Source: Amycolatopsis tucumanensis
GTDB taxonomy: Bacteria > Actinomycetota > Actinomycetes > Mycobacteriales > Pseudonocardiaceae
DNA length: 47,389 bases
Direction of reading: 5' to 3'
Assembly: GCF_021654135.1 (NCBI RefSeq)
Contig: NZ_JAKGSD010000065.1
Span: 1-47,389, forward strand
Made by a program: the position numbers and the translations under genes. This document shows positions 21,309-29,494 of this stretch, piece by piece (position 1 is the stretch's first letter; each line of letters opens with the position of its first letter). The notes beneath the pieces are model-generated. The model was not told where the DNA came from and ran no database searches. It was given only the letters and a program-made list of their open reading frames with translations.

Positions 21309-23381
21309 ATGCCCGACTGCGTCACGTTCGACCTGTTCTCCGACCAGCCGCGGGCGGCGCTGTGGCCGCTGATCGGCTCGCCGGAACTGTACCCCCGCTT
21401 CTTCCGGGGCGTCGGGTCGGTCGAGCGGACGGGCACCACCGGACGCCACCCGCGCTACCGGATCCGGCTGACGCTGAGCGGGCGGCCGGTCGAGCACGAC
21501 ATGCGGGTGCTGCTGAGCCGCCGCGAGGAACAGCTGGTGCTGGAGACGGTGCCGGACACCGGCGGCTGCCTGTCGGTGCGCCTGTTCGAAGATCCCCGGG
21601 GCACCCGGCTCAAGGTCATCTACTTCCGCCCGGGCGTGCCCAGCCCCGGCCGCGCGCCCGCGCCGGCCGACGTGCGGTCCTGGGCGCAGGACGGTCTCGA
21701 ACGGATCGACCGCCACCTCCGGGGAACCGCGGACCCGTGGCCGCCGGACCGCGCCCCGTCGACCCGGCAGGTCGCCAACACGCTGATCGCGGCGGGAATC
21801 CTGGCGCCGGCCCGGCCGGACCGCCTGATCCGGCAGCTGCGTGCGCTGGTCCAGTGGGGCGCCACCCTCGCCGGCGGCTACACCGCGGCCGCCGCCCGCT
21901 CACCCCGCGGTGTCGCGGTGATCGACGAGGACGGCGCCCGCACCACGTTCGCCGCGCTCAGCGCCGAAGCGAACCGGCTCGCCGCCGCGCTGCAAGCGGT
22001 CGGCGTCGGCCCGCACGGCACCGTGGCGATCATGGCACGCAACCACAGCGCGATGGTGAAGACGTTGCTGGCGTGCGGACGGCTCGGCGCGAGCACCGTG
22101 CTGCTCAACACCGGCCTCGCCCGGCCGCAGGTCGCCCACGCGGTGGACCGGCACGACGTGCGCGTGCTGGTGGCCGACGGCGAGTTCGCGCCGCTGGTCG
22201 CCGGGCTGCCGCTCACCGCGGTCCTGCTCACCGGAGCCGACGACGGCCCGCCGGGGCAGCCGACGCTGACCGAGGTCATCGCCGACACCCCGGACGCCGA
22301 GTTCGCCCCGCCGGAGCGGCCGGCGCCGATCGTCGTCCTCACCTCGGGCACCACCGGCACGCCGAAGGGCGCGCGGCGCCCCACGCCGAAGGGCCTCGGC
22401 GCCGCGGTGGCGCTGCTGTCGCGGATCCCGTTGCGGGCGGGGGAGCGGATCCTGATGGCCGCGCCGCTGTTCCACAGCTGGGGCCTGTCCGCGCTGCAGG
22501 TCGGCATGCCGCTGCGCGCGACGCTGGTGATGCAGCGCCGGTTCGACCCGGAGGCGTGCCTGCGGGCGATCCAGGAGCACCGGTGCACCGCGATGTTCGC
22601 CGTTCCGGTGATGCTGCAGCGCATCATGGCGCTGCCCGAGGAGGTGCGAGCGCGGTACGACACCAGCAGCCTGCGGATCGTGGCCAGCAGCGGGTCGGCA
22701 CTGCCCGCCTCGCTCGTCACCGCGTTCCAGGACGCCTTCGGCGACGTGCTCTACAACTTCTACGGCTCGACCGAGGTGTCCGCGGCCTCCGTCGCGACGC
22801 CGGCCGACCTGCGTGCCGCCCCCGCCACCGCGGGGTACCCGCCGCTCGGCACGCGACTGGCGGTGCTCGGCCCGGCGGGCGAACCGGTGCCGCCCGGCAC
22901 GGTCGGCGCCATCTTCGTGGGCAACGACCTGCTCTTCGACGGCTACACCGACGGCACCAGCCGGACCACCCGCCGTGAGCTGATGGACACCGGTGACCGC
23001 GGCTACCTCGACGCCGACGGCCGGTTGTTCGTCGCGGGCCGGGACGACGACATGATCGTCTCCGGCGGGGAGAACGTGTTCCCGCGGCCGGTGGAGGAGG
23101 CACTCACCGAGCTGCCCGGTGTGGCCGACGCGGCCGTGGTCGGCGTGCCCGACGACGAGTTCGGGCAGCGGCTGGTCGCGTTCGTGACCGTGCGGCCGGG
23201 CGCCCGGCTCGACGAGGACATCGTGCGCGCGTACCTGCGCCGCCGGGTGGCGCGGTTCGCGATCCCGCGGGAGGTCGTGTTCGTCGACGAGCTGCCGCGC
23301 ACCCCGACCGGCAAGGTGCTCAAACGGCTGCTGCTGGAGGAGGAGTGGGCGCCGGCCGCCGGGAACACCCACTTCCGGTAG
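21309..23381 (+). CDS. Acyl-CoA synthetase (FadD-type) with N-terminal SRPBCC-like domain
   Basis: 690 aa. Residues 1-138 look like a polyketide-cyclase/START-type (SRPBCC) domain: VTFDLFSDQPRAALWPLIGS, RYRIRLTLSGRPVEHDMRVL, CLSVRLFEDPRGTRLKVIYF, and a closing helix VRSWAQDGLERIDRHLRG. Residues 150-690 are an AMP-forming ligase: LTSGTTGTPKGARR (345-358), LYNFYGSTEVSAAS, MDTGDRGYLDADGRLFVAGR, DDDMIVSGGENVFPRPVEEA, and the C-terminal catalytic Lys in RTPTGKVLKR. It activates a fatty or steroid acid to its CoA thioester; the lipid-binding-type domain in front may present or choose the acyl chain. That is an inference. Close to the mce operon, it may act on imported lipid. Confidence 0.88.
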   Translation: MPDCVTFDLFSDQPRAALWPLIGSPELYPRFFRGVGSVERTGTTGRHPRYRIRLTLSGRPVEHDMRVLLSRREEQLVLETVPDTGGCLSVRLFEDPRGTRLKVIYFRPGVPSPGRAPAPADVRSWAQDGLERIDRHLRGTADPWPPDRAPSTRQVANTLIAAGILAPARPDRLIRQLRALVQWGATLAGGYTAAAARSPRGVAVIDEDGARTTFAALSAEANRLAAALQAVGVGPHGTVAIMARNHSAMVKTLLACGRLGASTVLLNTGLARPQVAHAVDRHDVRVLVADGEFAPLVAGLPLTAVLLTGADDGPPGQPTLTEVIADTPDAEFAPPERPAPIVVLTSGTTGTPKGARRPTPKGLGAAVALLSRIPLRAGERILMAAPLFHSWGLSALQVGMPLRATLVMQRRFDPEACLRAIQEHRCTAMFAVPVMLQRIMALPEEVRARYDTSSLRIVASSGSALPASLVTAFQDAFGDVLYNFYGSTEVSAASVATPADLRAAPATAGYPPLGTRLAVLGPAGEPVPPGTVGAIFVGNDLLFDGYTDGTSRTTRRELMDTGDRGYLDADGRLFVAGRDDDMIVSGGENVFPRPVEEALTELPGVADAAVVGVPDDEFGQRLVAFVTVRPGARLDEDIVRAYLRRRVARFAIPREVVFVDELPRTPTGKVLKRLLLEEEWAPAAGNTHFR

Positions 23382-23776
23382 GCCCACCAGCGGAACACCG
23401 CGCCCAGCAAGGTGCCGACGACCATGCCGCTGACGAAGTCGGCGGCCTCCTGGGTCACGAGCGGCACCTCCGGCACCCGCAGGTCCAGCGCGTACCGGGA
23501 AACCAGCGGTGGCACCAGGTTCAGCCCGACCGCGAGCGCGTTCACGAGGAAGAACAACGCGGCCTCGGCGGATTTGTTGCGGCCGCCGCGCGTGTCGAAC
23601 GACCATTCCCGGGACAGGACATAGGAAACGGCGGTGGCCACGACCGTCGCGATCGCGAGCGCGGTCACCGGTTTGCCCGTCAGCACGGTCAGTTTCAGCG
23701 CGTAGTTGAGCGCGGCGGTCAGGACGAAGGTTGCGGCGCCGACGGTGGCGAACCGGAACAGCTGCCGCCGTCGCAT
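23003..23776 (-). CDS. GtrA-family membrane protein with antisense tail
   Basis: The first 139 residues (down to 23360) are a complete GtrA-like protein with four membrane helices: QLFRFATVGAATFVLTAALN, ALAIATVVATAVSYVLSREW, AALFFLVNALAVGLNLVPPL, and GMVVGTLLGAVFRWWAYRKW. The tell-tale SREWSF and YRKWVFP motifs are present. GtrA proteins help flip or transfer polyprenyl-linked sugars in cell-surface glycan synthesis. ATG 23776 has GAGGAGG 5 nt upstream. No stop occurs where the family ends. The frame runs on for 118 codons antisense to the 3' end of the acyl-CoA synthetase gene, giving a Ser/Arg/Thr-rich tail that is unlikely to be selected. Confidence 0.75.
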   Translation of the reverse strand: MRRRQLFRFATVGAATFVLTAALNYALKLTVLTGKPVTALAIATVVATAVSYVLSREWSFDTRGGRNKSAEAALFFLVNALAVGLNLVPPLVSRYALDLRVPEVPLVTQEAADFVSGMVVGTLLGAVFRWWAYRKWVFPAAGAHSSSSSSRLSTLPVGVRGSSSTNTTSRGIANRATRRRRYARTMSSSSRAPGRTVTNATSRCPNSSSGTPTTAASATPGSSVSASSTGRGNTFSPPETIMSSSRPATNNRPSASR

Positions 23777-23936
23777 CGCCACCTCCTCGTCGCGGGATGG
23801 CGAAACGCTAGTGCACCAACCGGTTTCCGCCCACCCCGAACCGGATTCTGTCGCCGGGGGGTGACAGGCCGCGGAGCGGTATTTCGTAGCCCGGTGACAA
23901 GAAAAGCGGCCGGCGCGGAAGATCGAACGGGAAGCG

Positions 23937-23966
23937 TTGTGGCGCTGGTTGACCCGCCGGTAACGT
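23937..23966 (+). promoter_or_regulatory. Candidate promoter of the secreted protein-mce transcript
   Basis: TTGTGG (23937-23942), 18-nt spacer, TAACGT (23961-23966), ahead of GGAGGG at 23984-23989 and ATG 23994. The hexamers are only moderately good. If correct, it would drive the whole island through the last mce-linked gene. Confidence 0.35.
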
Positions 23967-23993
23967 CCTCGCGGTCCGCTACCGGAGGGTTCG

Positions 23994-25172
23994 ATGACGC
24001 AAACCCGGTCACGTCGCGCCGCTGTCGCCGCGCTGGGACTGGCTCTCGTGGCCGCCGCGCTGGCGCCCGCCACGACGGCCGTCGCCACCGCGGCGACCCG
24101 CGGCGGCACGAGCACGTGCCAGGCCGGCGGGCCGGTCGAAGTGCCGGTGTCCTTCAGCGCCACGTTCGCCGAAACCGTCGCGCAGGGCGCGAACGTGCCG
24201 GTGTCCGACGCCGCCGTGACGCTCGTCGTGCCCGCGGCGGCCGTTGACGCGCTGCGCGACTCGGGCGGCACCTCGGTGGACGCGTCCGCCGCGGTGGAGC
24301 TGAGCGTCGCCCAGCAGGCGGGCACCCAGGAACTGACCGTCACCGGACTGTCCACATCGGAGATCCCGCTCCCTGCCGACGGCGAGCTGCGGATCACGCT
24401 GCCGGGCCGGGTTCCGCCGATCGCGGCCGGCGCCGGTCCGGTGACGGTCTCCCTCACCTCGCTGGCTCCTCGGCTGGTCGTGCGTGGCGAGACGTTGAAC
24501 GCCGACCTGGCTTGCACCGCTGATCCGGCGGCCAATGGGGAGTTGGCGCGGGTGGCGGTGACGGCCGCGGAGGTGCCGGTGGTGCCCGAGGTCGCGGCGG
24601 CGGTGGCGGAAGCGCCGTTGCTGACGGCGAAGTTCCTCGTCGACGGCACCTCGCACATCGCGAAGATGGGCTCGGACCTGGTGCTGGAGCAGGGCACGTT
24701 CGACGCGGGCCTGTTCACCGGCGACGTGCCGAACACGATTCGCATCGAGGGCGACCTGAACCTGCCGAAGTCGAGCAGCTACTTCGTGGCGTTCCGGTTC
24801 ATGCCGGTGACCAGCGACGTCGAGCTGCCGCAGGAAGGCAAGGCGACGGGCACCGCGGATATCAGCGGCGGCCTGTTCACGCCGACGATCGACATGACGA
24901 TCCGCGTGAACCTGGTGGTGAGCAACGTGAAGCAGGACGGCGTGCCGATCGCGGTGGGGCCGGGCTGCCGCACGGTGGCGCCGCTGGTGATCCCGATGAA
25001 GGGGCAGACGTCGCTGCTGCCCGGCAGCAAGTCGACGATGGAGTCCACTTTCGACATCCCCGCGTTCTCGGGCTGCGGCGTGAGCGAGGACCTGGACCCG
25101 CTCCTGACGGGCCTGATCTCCGGCCCGGGCAACAAGATGACCACGACGCTGACCGCGCAGGGGGTGGGCTGA
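23994..25172 (+). CDS. Secreted protein at the head of the mce operon
   Basis: 392 aa. Signal peptide TQTRSRRAAVAALGLALVAA, cleaved near AVA-TAA. The N-domain (about 38-185) contains CQAGGPVEVPVSFSATF and alternating beta-rich segments (LSVAQQAGTQELTVTGLS, ADGELRITLPGR). The C-domain (about 205-390) carries FRFMPVTSDVELPQEGKATG, VSNVKQDGVPIAVGPGCRT and DPLLTGLISGPGNKMTTTL, homologous by eye to the C-domain of the secreted protein at 19667. Cys residues recur at equivalent places. The stop at 25170 was probably once one base from the yrbEA start; a repeat array now separates them. Likely an extracytoplasmic partner of the Mce importer; inferred from synteny. Confidence 0.75.
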   Translation: MTQTRSRRAAVAALGLALVAAALAPATTAVATAATRGGTSTCQAGGPVEVPVSFSATFAETVAQGANVPVSDAAVTLVVPAAAVDALRDSGGTSVDASAAVELSVAQQAGTQELTVTGLSTSEIPLPADGELRITLPGRVPPIAAGAGPVTVSLTSLAPRLVVRGETLNADLACTADPAANGELARVAVTAAEVPVVPEVAAAVAEAPLLTAKFLVDGTSHIAKMGSDLVLEQGTFDAGLFTGDVPNTIRIEGDLNLPKSSSYFVAFRFMPVTSDVELPQEGKATGTADISGGLFTPTIDMTIRVNLVVSNVKQDGVPIAVGPGCRTVAPLVIPMKGQTSLLPGSKSTMESTFDIPAFSGCGVSEDLDPLLTGLISGPGNKMTTTLTAQGVG

Positions 25173-25710
25173 GATGACCGCCCGCCCGAGCCCGGCCCCT
25201 GTGGGAGCGTCCGCCCCGGCGACTCCTGGCCCCCGCCGCACGGTGGCTAGCGCAGGGCCGGGTGGCGCGGATACGGGGCGTGCGTTGCGCAAGTGGTGGT
25301 CTCTCGCGACCGCCCGCCCGAGCCCGGCCCCTGTGGGAGCGTCCGCCCCGGCGACTCCCGGCGCGGCCCGCAGCGGCCGGCGCACCGCCGACTGGCGCGA
25401 ACACCGGGCTGCGCGCGCACTGGGCGCGTGTCGGGCAGGAGTGGTCTCCCACGGCCACCGGCACGAGCCTGGCCGCGCCGGCGCCAGCGGCCGCCCCGGT
25501 AAGGGTGACTGCTGGCCGCCGGCCCGCAACCGCCGGCGCGCCGCCGCGTGGTGTGAACATCGGGCGCGCATGTCGCGCAGGGGGTGGCCTCTCGTGACTG
25601 CCCGCACGTGTCTGGCCCCGCCCGTGCGGGCCGCCGCCCGGCGACTCCCCGGCTCCCGCCGCGCGGCGGCCAGCGCACCTCACGCAGGGGGTGGCCTGAG
25701 ATGACCGCCC
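25156..25710. repeat. Tandem repeat array at the secreted protein-yrbEA junction
   Basis: The junction motif beginning cgcagggggtgg, which includes the stop TGA and the next ATG, occurs at 25156-25183 and again at 25683-25710 (27 of 28 bases identical, offset 527 bp). Partial copies start at about 25288, 25432 and 25576. Units are therefore about 132, 144, 144 and 107 bp. Units 1 and 2 share an exact 51-bp segment (25176-25226 and 25308-25358). The first copy also creates an open frame 25174-25704 of 176 codons (Ala/Pro/Arg-rich) whose TGA overlaps the yrbEA ATG. I see no domain in it and do not call it a gene. Confidence 0.8.
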
Positions 25711-26483
25711 CCGTCACCGCCGCCCGCAATGCCGTCGGCGAGTTCGGCAAGCTCTTCGGCCTCGCGCTGGACATCGTCGTCGCGATGTTCAAGCGACCCT
25801 TCCAGGTTCGCGAGTTCGTGCAGCAGTTCTGGTTCGTCGCGAGCGTGTCGATCCTGCCCGCCGCCCTGGTCAGCATCCCGTTCGGCGCCGTCATCACGCT
25901 CCAGCTCGGCGGCCTCACCAGCCAGCTCGGCGCCGAGTCGTTCAACGGCGCCGCCAGCGTCCTCGCCGTCATCCAGCAGGCCAGCCCGATCGTCACCACC
26001 CTCGTCGTCGCCGGGGCCGGCGGCTCCGCCATCTGCGCGGAGCTCGGCTCCCGCACCATCCGCGAGGAGATCGACGCCATGGAGGTCCTCGGCGTCTCCC
26101 CGATCCAGCGGCTCGTCGTCCCCCGGGTGCTCGCCGCGATGGCCGTCGCCGTCCTGTTGAACGGCATGGTCAGCTTCGTCGGCGTCACCGGCGGCTACGT
26201 GTTCAACGTGCTGCTGCAGGGCGGCACCCCGGGCGCGTTCCTCGCCAGCTTCTCCGCGCTGGCGCAACTGCCCGACCTGTGGGTGGGCGAGGTGAAGGCG
26301 GTGATCTTCGGGTTCCTCGCCGGGCTCGTCGCCTCCTACCGCGGCCTCAACCCGAAGGGCGGCGCTAAGGGCGTCGGCGACGTCGTCAACCAGTCCGTCG
26401 TCATCACGTTCCTGCTGCTGTTCTTCGTGAACTTCGTGATCAGCGTGATCTACCTGCGCGTCGTGCCTGCGAAGGGAGCCTGA
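25701..26483 (+). CDS. yrbEA: Mce transporter permease YrbEA (MlaE-type)
   Basis: 260 aa, MlaE-family permease of an Mce lipid importer. Five to six membrane helices, with the family core FVASVSILPAALVSIPFGAV, VTTLVVAGAGGSAICAELGS, REEIDAMEVLGVSPIQRLVV (the EExDAxxxxG coupling motif that contacts the ATPase), and IFGFLAGLVASYRGLNPKGG. ATG 25701 begins MTAPVTAARNAV. It is preceded by the last copy of the repeat array, which supplies the cagggggtgg ribosome-binding stretch. The ATPase (MceG/Mkl type) is not in the window, as usual for mce loci. Confidence 0.93.
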   Translation: MTAPVTAARNAVGEFGKLFGLALDIVVAMFKRPFQVREFVQQFWFVASVSILPAALVSIPFGAVITLQLGGLTSQLGAESFNGAASVLAVIQQASPIVTTLVVAGAGGSAICAELGSRTIREEIDAMEVLGVSPIQRLVVPRVLAAMAVAVLLNGMVSFVGVTGGYVFNVLLQGGTPGAFLASFSALAQLPDLWVGEVKAVIFGFLAGLVASYRGLNPKGGAKGVGDVVNQSVVITFLLLFFVNFVISVIYLRVVPAKGA

Positions 26484-26487
26484 GCCA

Positions 26488-27315
26488 GTGACCCACCGGT
26501 TGCTGAACCCCGAGCGCCCGATGAACGGCCTGGTGCGCCTCGGCGACCAGCTCGCGTTCTACCTGCGCGCACTCGCCTGGACGCCGCGCACCCTCACCCG
26601 CTACGGCCGCGAGGTGGTCCGCCTGCTCGCCGAGGTCGCGTTCGGCAGCGGCGCGCTCGCCGTCATCGGCGGCACCATCGGCGTGATGGTCGGCATGTGC
26701 GTGTTCACCGGCACCGTCGTCGGCCTGCAGGGTTTCTCCGCGCTCGACCAGCTGGGCACGTCGGCGTTCGCCGGGTTCCTCTCGGCCTACTTCAACACCC
26801 GCGAGATCGCCCCACTGGTCGCCGCGCTCGCGTTGTCCTCCACCGTCGGCTCCGGGTTCACCGCCCAGCTCGGCGCGATGCGCATCTCCGAGGAGATCGA
26901 CGCGCTCGAGGTGATGGCCGTGCGCAGCATGCCCTACCTGGTGACGACCCGGATCATCGCCGGATTCATCGCGATCATCCCGCTGTACGTGATCGGCCTG
27001 CTGACCTCCTACCTGGCGGCCCGCACGATCACCGTCACCGTCTACGGCCAGTCGGGTGGCACCTACGACCACTACTTCAGCCTGTTCCTGCCGCCCGAGG
27101 ACGTGCTCTGGTCGTTCGCGAAGGTGATGGTGTTCAGCGTCGCGATCATCCTCACCCACTGCTTCTACGGCTACCGCGCAGGCGGCGGCCCGGCCGGGGT
27201 CGGCGTCGCGGTGGGACGGTCGGTGCGCACTTCGATCGTCGTGGTCAGCGTGCTCGACTTCTTCCTCAGCCTGGCGATCTGGGGCGCCACCACGACCGTG
27301 CGGGTGGCGGGATGA
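26488..27315 (+). CDS. yrbEB: Mce transporter permease YrbEB (MlaE-type)
   Basis: 275 aa, second MlaE-family permease, forming a heterodimer with YrbEA in the inner membrane. Key segments: FGSGALAVIGGTIGVMVGMC, GTSAFAGFLSAYFNTREIAP, SSTVGSGFTAQLGAMRISEE, IDALEVMAVRSMPYLVTTR, HCFYGYRAGGGPAGVGVAVG. GTG 26488 lies 4 bp after the YrbEA stop. Its TGA overlaps the mceA ATG by 4 bp. Confidence 0.93.
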   Translation: MTHRLLNPERPMNGLVRLGDQLAFYLRALAWTPRTLTRYGREVVRLLAEVAFGSGALAVIGGTIGVMVGMCVFTGTVVGLQGFSALDQLGTSAFAGFLSAYFNTREIAPLVAALALSSTVGSGFTAQLGAMRISEEIDALEVMAVRSMPYLVTTRIIAGFIAIIPLYVIGLLTSYLAARTITVTVYGQSGGTYDHYFSLFLPPEDVLWSFAKVMVFSVAIILTHCFYGYRAGGGPAGVGVAVGRSVRTSIVVVSVLDFFLSLAIWGATTTVRVAG

Positions 27316-28493
27316 GCGAGCAGCGCAGGCGCCTGGTGTTCGGCGCGCTCGGCCTGGTGTTCATCGCACTGCTCGGCGCCATGGGCTGGTTCGCGGTCGC
27401 CGTCTACGGCAAGGCCTTCAGCTCCGCGGTCCCGGTGGTGCTGCGCGCCGAGCGGGCGGGCACCCAGCTGAAGGAGAACGCCGACGTCAAGGTCCGCGGG
27501 GTGCTCGTCGGGTCCGTGCGGTCGATCGACGTCAAACCCGGCTGGGTCGACGTGGAGCTGGCGATGGACCCGGACCGGATTGGCGACATCCCGGCGAACG
27601 TGTCCGCCCGGCTGCTGCCGAAGACGTTGTTCGGACAGCGGTACGTCAGCCTGGTGATCCCGCCCGCGCCCGCGCCGCGCGCGTTGTCGGCCGGAGCGGT
27701 GATCCAGGAGGACCGCAGCAGCCAGGCGGTCGAGGTCGAGCAGGCGCTGCGCGACCTGCTGCCGGTGCTGCAGGCCGTGCAGCCGCAGAAGCTCGCGAGC
27801 ACCCTCGGCGCGGTGTCGCAGGCGTTGGAGGGCCGCGGCCCCGAACTGGGCACGACCCTGGTGTCCCTCGGCGACTACCTGGGCCGGCTCAACCCGGAGG
27901 TGCCGGAGCTGCGCACCGCGATCACCAAGCTCGCCGACACGGTGAACACCTACTCCACCGCCGCGCCGGACCTGGTGGACGCGATGGCCGACCTGCGCAC
28001 CACCGCGACCACCCTGACCCGGCAGCAGCAGGACCTCGCCGCGTTGTTCACCACCGTGACCGCGGCCGGCGACGACGCGCACGGCTTCCTCGACGCCAAC
28101 GACGACACACTGGTCGACCTGTCCGCGGACAGCAGGCCGGTGCTCGACCTGCTCGCCGAGTACAGCCCGGAGATCCCGTGCGTGGCCGACGCGGCCGCCC
28201 GGTTGAAGCCGGTCGTCGAGCGGGCCCTGGGGGTGGGCACGGCCGAACCCGGCCTGCACGTGGACCTCACGGTGCGGCCGCCGAAACCGGGCGGCGCCCC
28301 GCCGCCCGCGGCGGGCGGACCGCGGTGTCCCACGGCCGGGTCGGCCGCGCCGGGGGCGGACACCCCGGCGGCGCAGCGGTTCCTGGCCGAACTGCTCGCC
28401 CCCGTGCTGGGGGAGCGGCCGTCCGAGATCCCCGGCTGGAGCGGACTGCTGGTGAACCCGCTGCTGCGTGGCGCGGAGGTGACGCTGAAATGA
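27312..28493 (+). CDS. mceA: Mce family protein MceA
   Basis: 393 aa. One N-terminal membrane helix (LVFGALGLVFIALLGAMGWF), the MCE/MlaD beta-barrel domain (about residues 38-120: VPVVLRAERAGTQLKENADV, KVRGVLVGSVRSIDVKPG, LFGQRYVSLVIPP). A long helical part follows that in Mce complexes builds the periplasmic lipid tunnel, and then a Pro/Gly-rich C-terminus with paired Cys. MceA-type position is given by gene order directly after the two permeases. ATGA overlap with yrbEB. Confidence 0.92.
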   Translation: MSEQRRRLVFGALGLVFIALLGAMGWFAVAVYGKAFSSAVPVVLRAERAGTQLKENADVKVRGVLVGSVRSIDVKPGWVDVELAMDPDRIGDIPANVSARLLPKTLFGQRYVSLVIPPAPAPRALSAGAVIQEDRSSQAVEVEQALRDLLPVLQAVQPQKLASTLGAVSQALEGRGPELGTTLVSLGDYLGRLNPEVPELRTAITKLADTVNTYSTAAPDLVDAMADLRTTATTLTRQQQDLAALFTTVTAAGDDAHGFLDANDDTLVDLSADSRPVLDLLAEYSPEIPCVADAAARLKPVVERALGVGTAEPGLHVDLTVRPPKPGGAPPPAAGGPRCPTAGSAAPGADTPAAQRFLAELLAPVLGERPSEIPGWSGLLVNPLLRGAEVTLK

Positions 28494-29494
28494 TCCGACC
28501 GCTGATCAAGGGCCTGGTCTTCGCGGTCGTCACGGTGCTCGCGACCGGGCTGCTGGCCGTCACGATCGCCAACCGCGGCGACGGCGACACCGTCACCTAC
28601 CGCGCCTGGTTCAGCGACGTCACCTCGCTCAACTCCGGCGACGACGTCCGCATGTCCGGCGTGCGCATCGGGCAGGTCACCGGCATCGAGATCGTCGACC
28701 GCCGCATCGCCGAGGTGTCCTTCGAGGTCGACAAGGACCGCGCGCTCAGCTCGACGGTCACCGCGGCCGTGAAGTACCGCAACCTCATCGGCCAGCGCTA
28801 CATCACGCTCGACCAGGGCGCGGGCACCGGACGGCTGGACCCGGGCGGGTTGATCCCGCTCGAACGCACCCGGCCCGCGCTGGACCTGACCGCGGTGTTC
28901 AACGGGTTCAAGCCGTTGTTCCAGGCGTTGTCCCCGCAGGACGTCAACCAGCTCGCCGGCGAGATCGTGCAGGTGCTGCAGGGCGAGGGCGGCACCGTCG
29001 CGGACCTGTTGCGGCACACCGCGTCGCTGACGTCCTCGCTCGCCGACCAGGACCAGGTGATCGGCCAGGTGATCACGAACCTCAACGAGGTCCTCGACCG
29101 CGTCAACGCCCGCGACGGCCAGCTCGCGCAGCTGCTCGACGCCACCCAGCAGCTGGTGTCCGGGCTCGCCGCGAACTCCGGGCCGATCGGCGAGGCGATC
29201 GACGGCATCGGCGACCTCACCACCGCCACCGCCGGGCTCGTGCGGGACGCTCGGGACCCGCTGCGGGGCGACATCGACGCGCTGGAGGAGCTGGCGAGAA
29301 CCTTGGGCGACAACACACCGGAGTTCGAGAGGTTCCTGAACAACCTGCCCGTCAAGTACGAGTCGATCGGCCGCATCGCCTCCTACGGCTCGTGGCTGAA
29401 CTTCTACCTGTGCTCGGTGCACTCCGACGCCGCCCCGGCGCCCGGCGGCGGCCCGGTCGGGGTGCCCGTGACCGAGGCGAGGTGCCGCCGGTGA
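28490..29494 (+). CDS. mceB: Mce family protein MceB
   Basis: 334 aa. N-terminal anchor helix (GLVFAVVTVLATGLLAVTIA), MCE domain (VTYRAWFSDVTSLNSGDDVR, MSGVRIGQVTGIEI, YRNLIGQRYITLDQG), then long amphipathic helices (LNEVLDRVNARDGQLAQLLD). The C-terminal SYGSWLNFYLCSVH is a feature shared by MceB-type subunits. ATG 28490 overlaps the mceA TGA by 4 bp. Confidence 0.92.
   Translation: MIRPLIKGLVFAVVTVLATGLLAVTIANRGDGDTVTYRAWFSDVTSLNSGDDVRMSGVRIGQVTGIEIVDRRIAEVSFEVDKDRALSSTVTAAVKYRNLIGQRYITLDQGAGTGRLDPGGLIPLERTRPALDLTAVFNGFKPLFQALSPQDVNQLAGEIVQVLQGEGGTVADLLRHTASLTSSLADQDQVIGQVITNLNEVLDRVNARDGQLAQLLDATQQLVSGLAANSGPIGEAIDGIGDLTTATAGLVRDARDPLRGDIDALEELARTLGDNTPEFERFLNNLPVKYESIGRIASYGSWLNFYLCSVHSDAAPAPGGGPVGVPVTEARCRR

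Noticed and set aside
25174..25704. 176-codon open frame in the repeat array before yrbEA
   Set aside because: The product is Ala/Pro/Arg-rich and follows the DNA repeat rather than a conserved protein repeat, since unit lengths 107, 132 and 144 are not all multiples of three. It is kept as a repeat and discussed as a finding.
25156..25710. CRISPR-like array
   Set aside because: Units are over 100 bp, decayed, without regular spacers and without cas genes.
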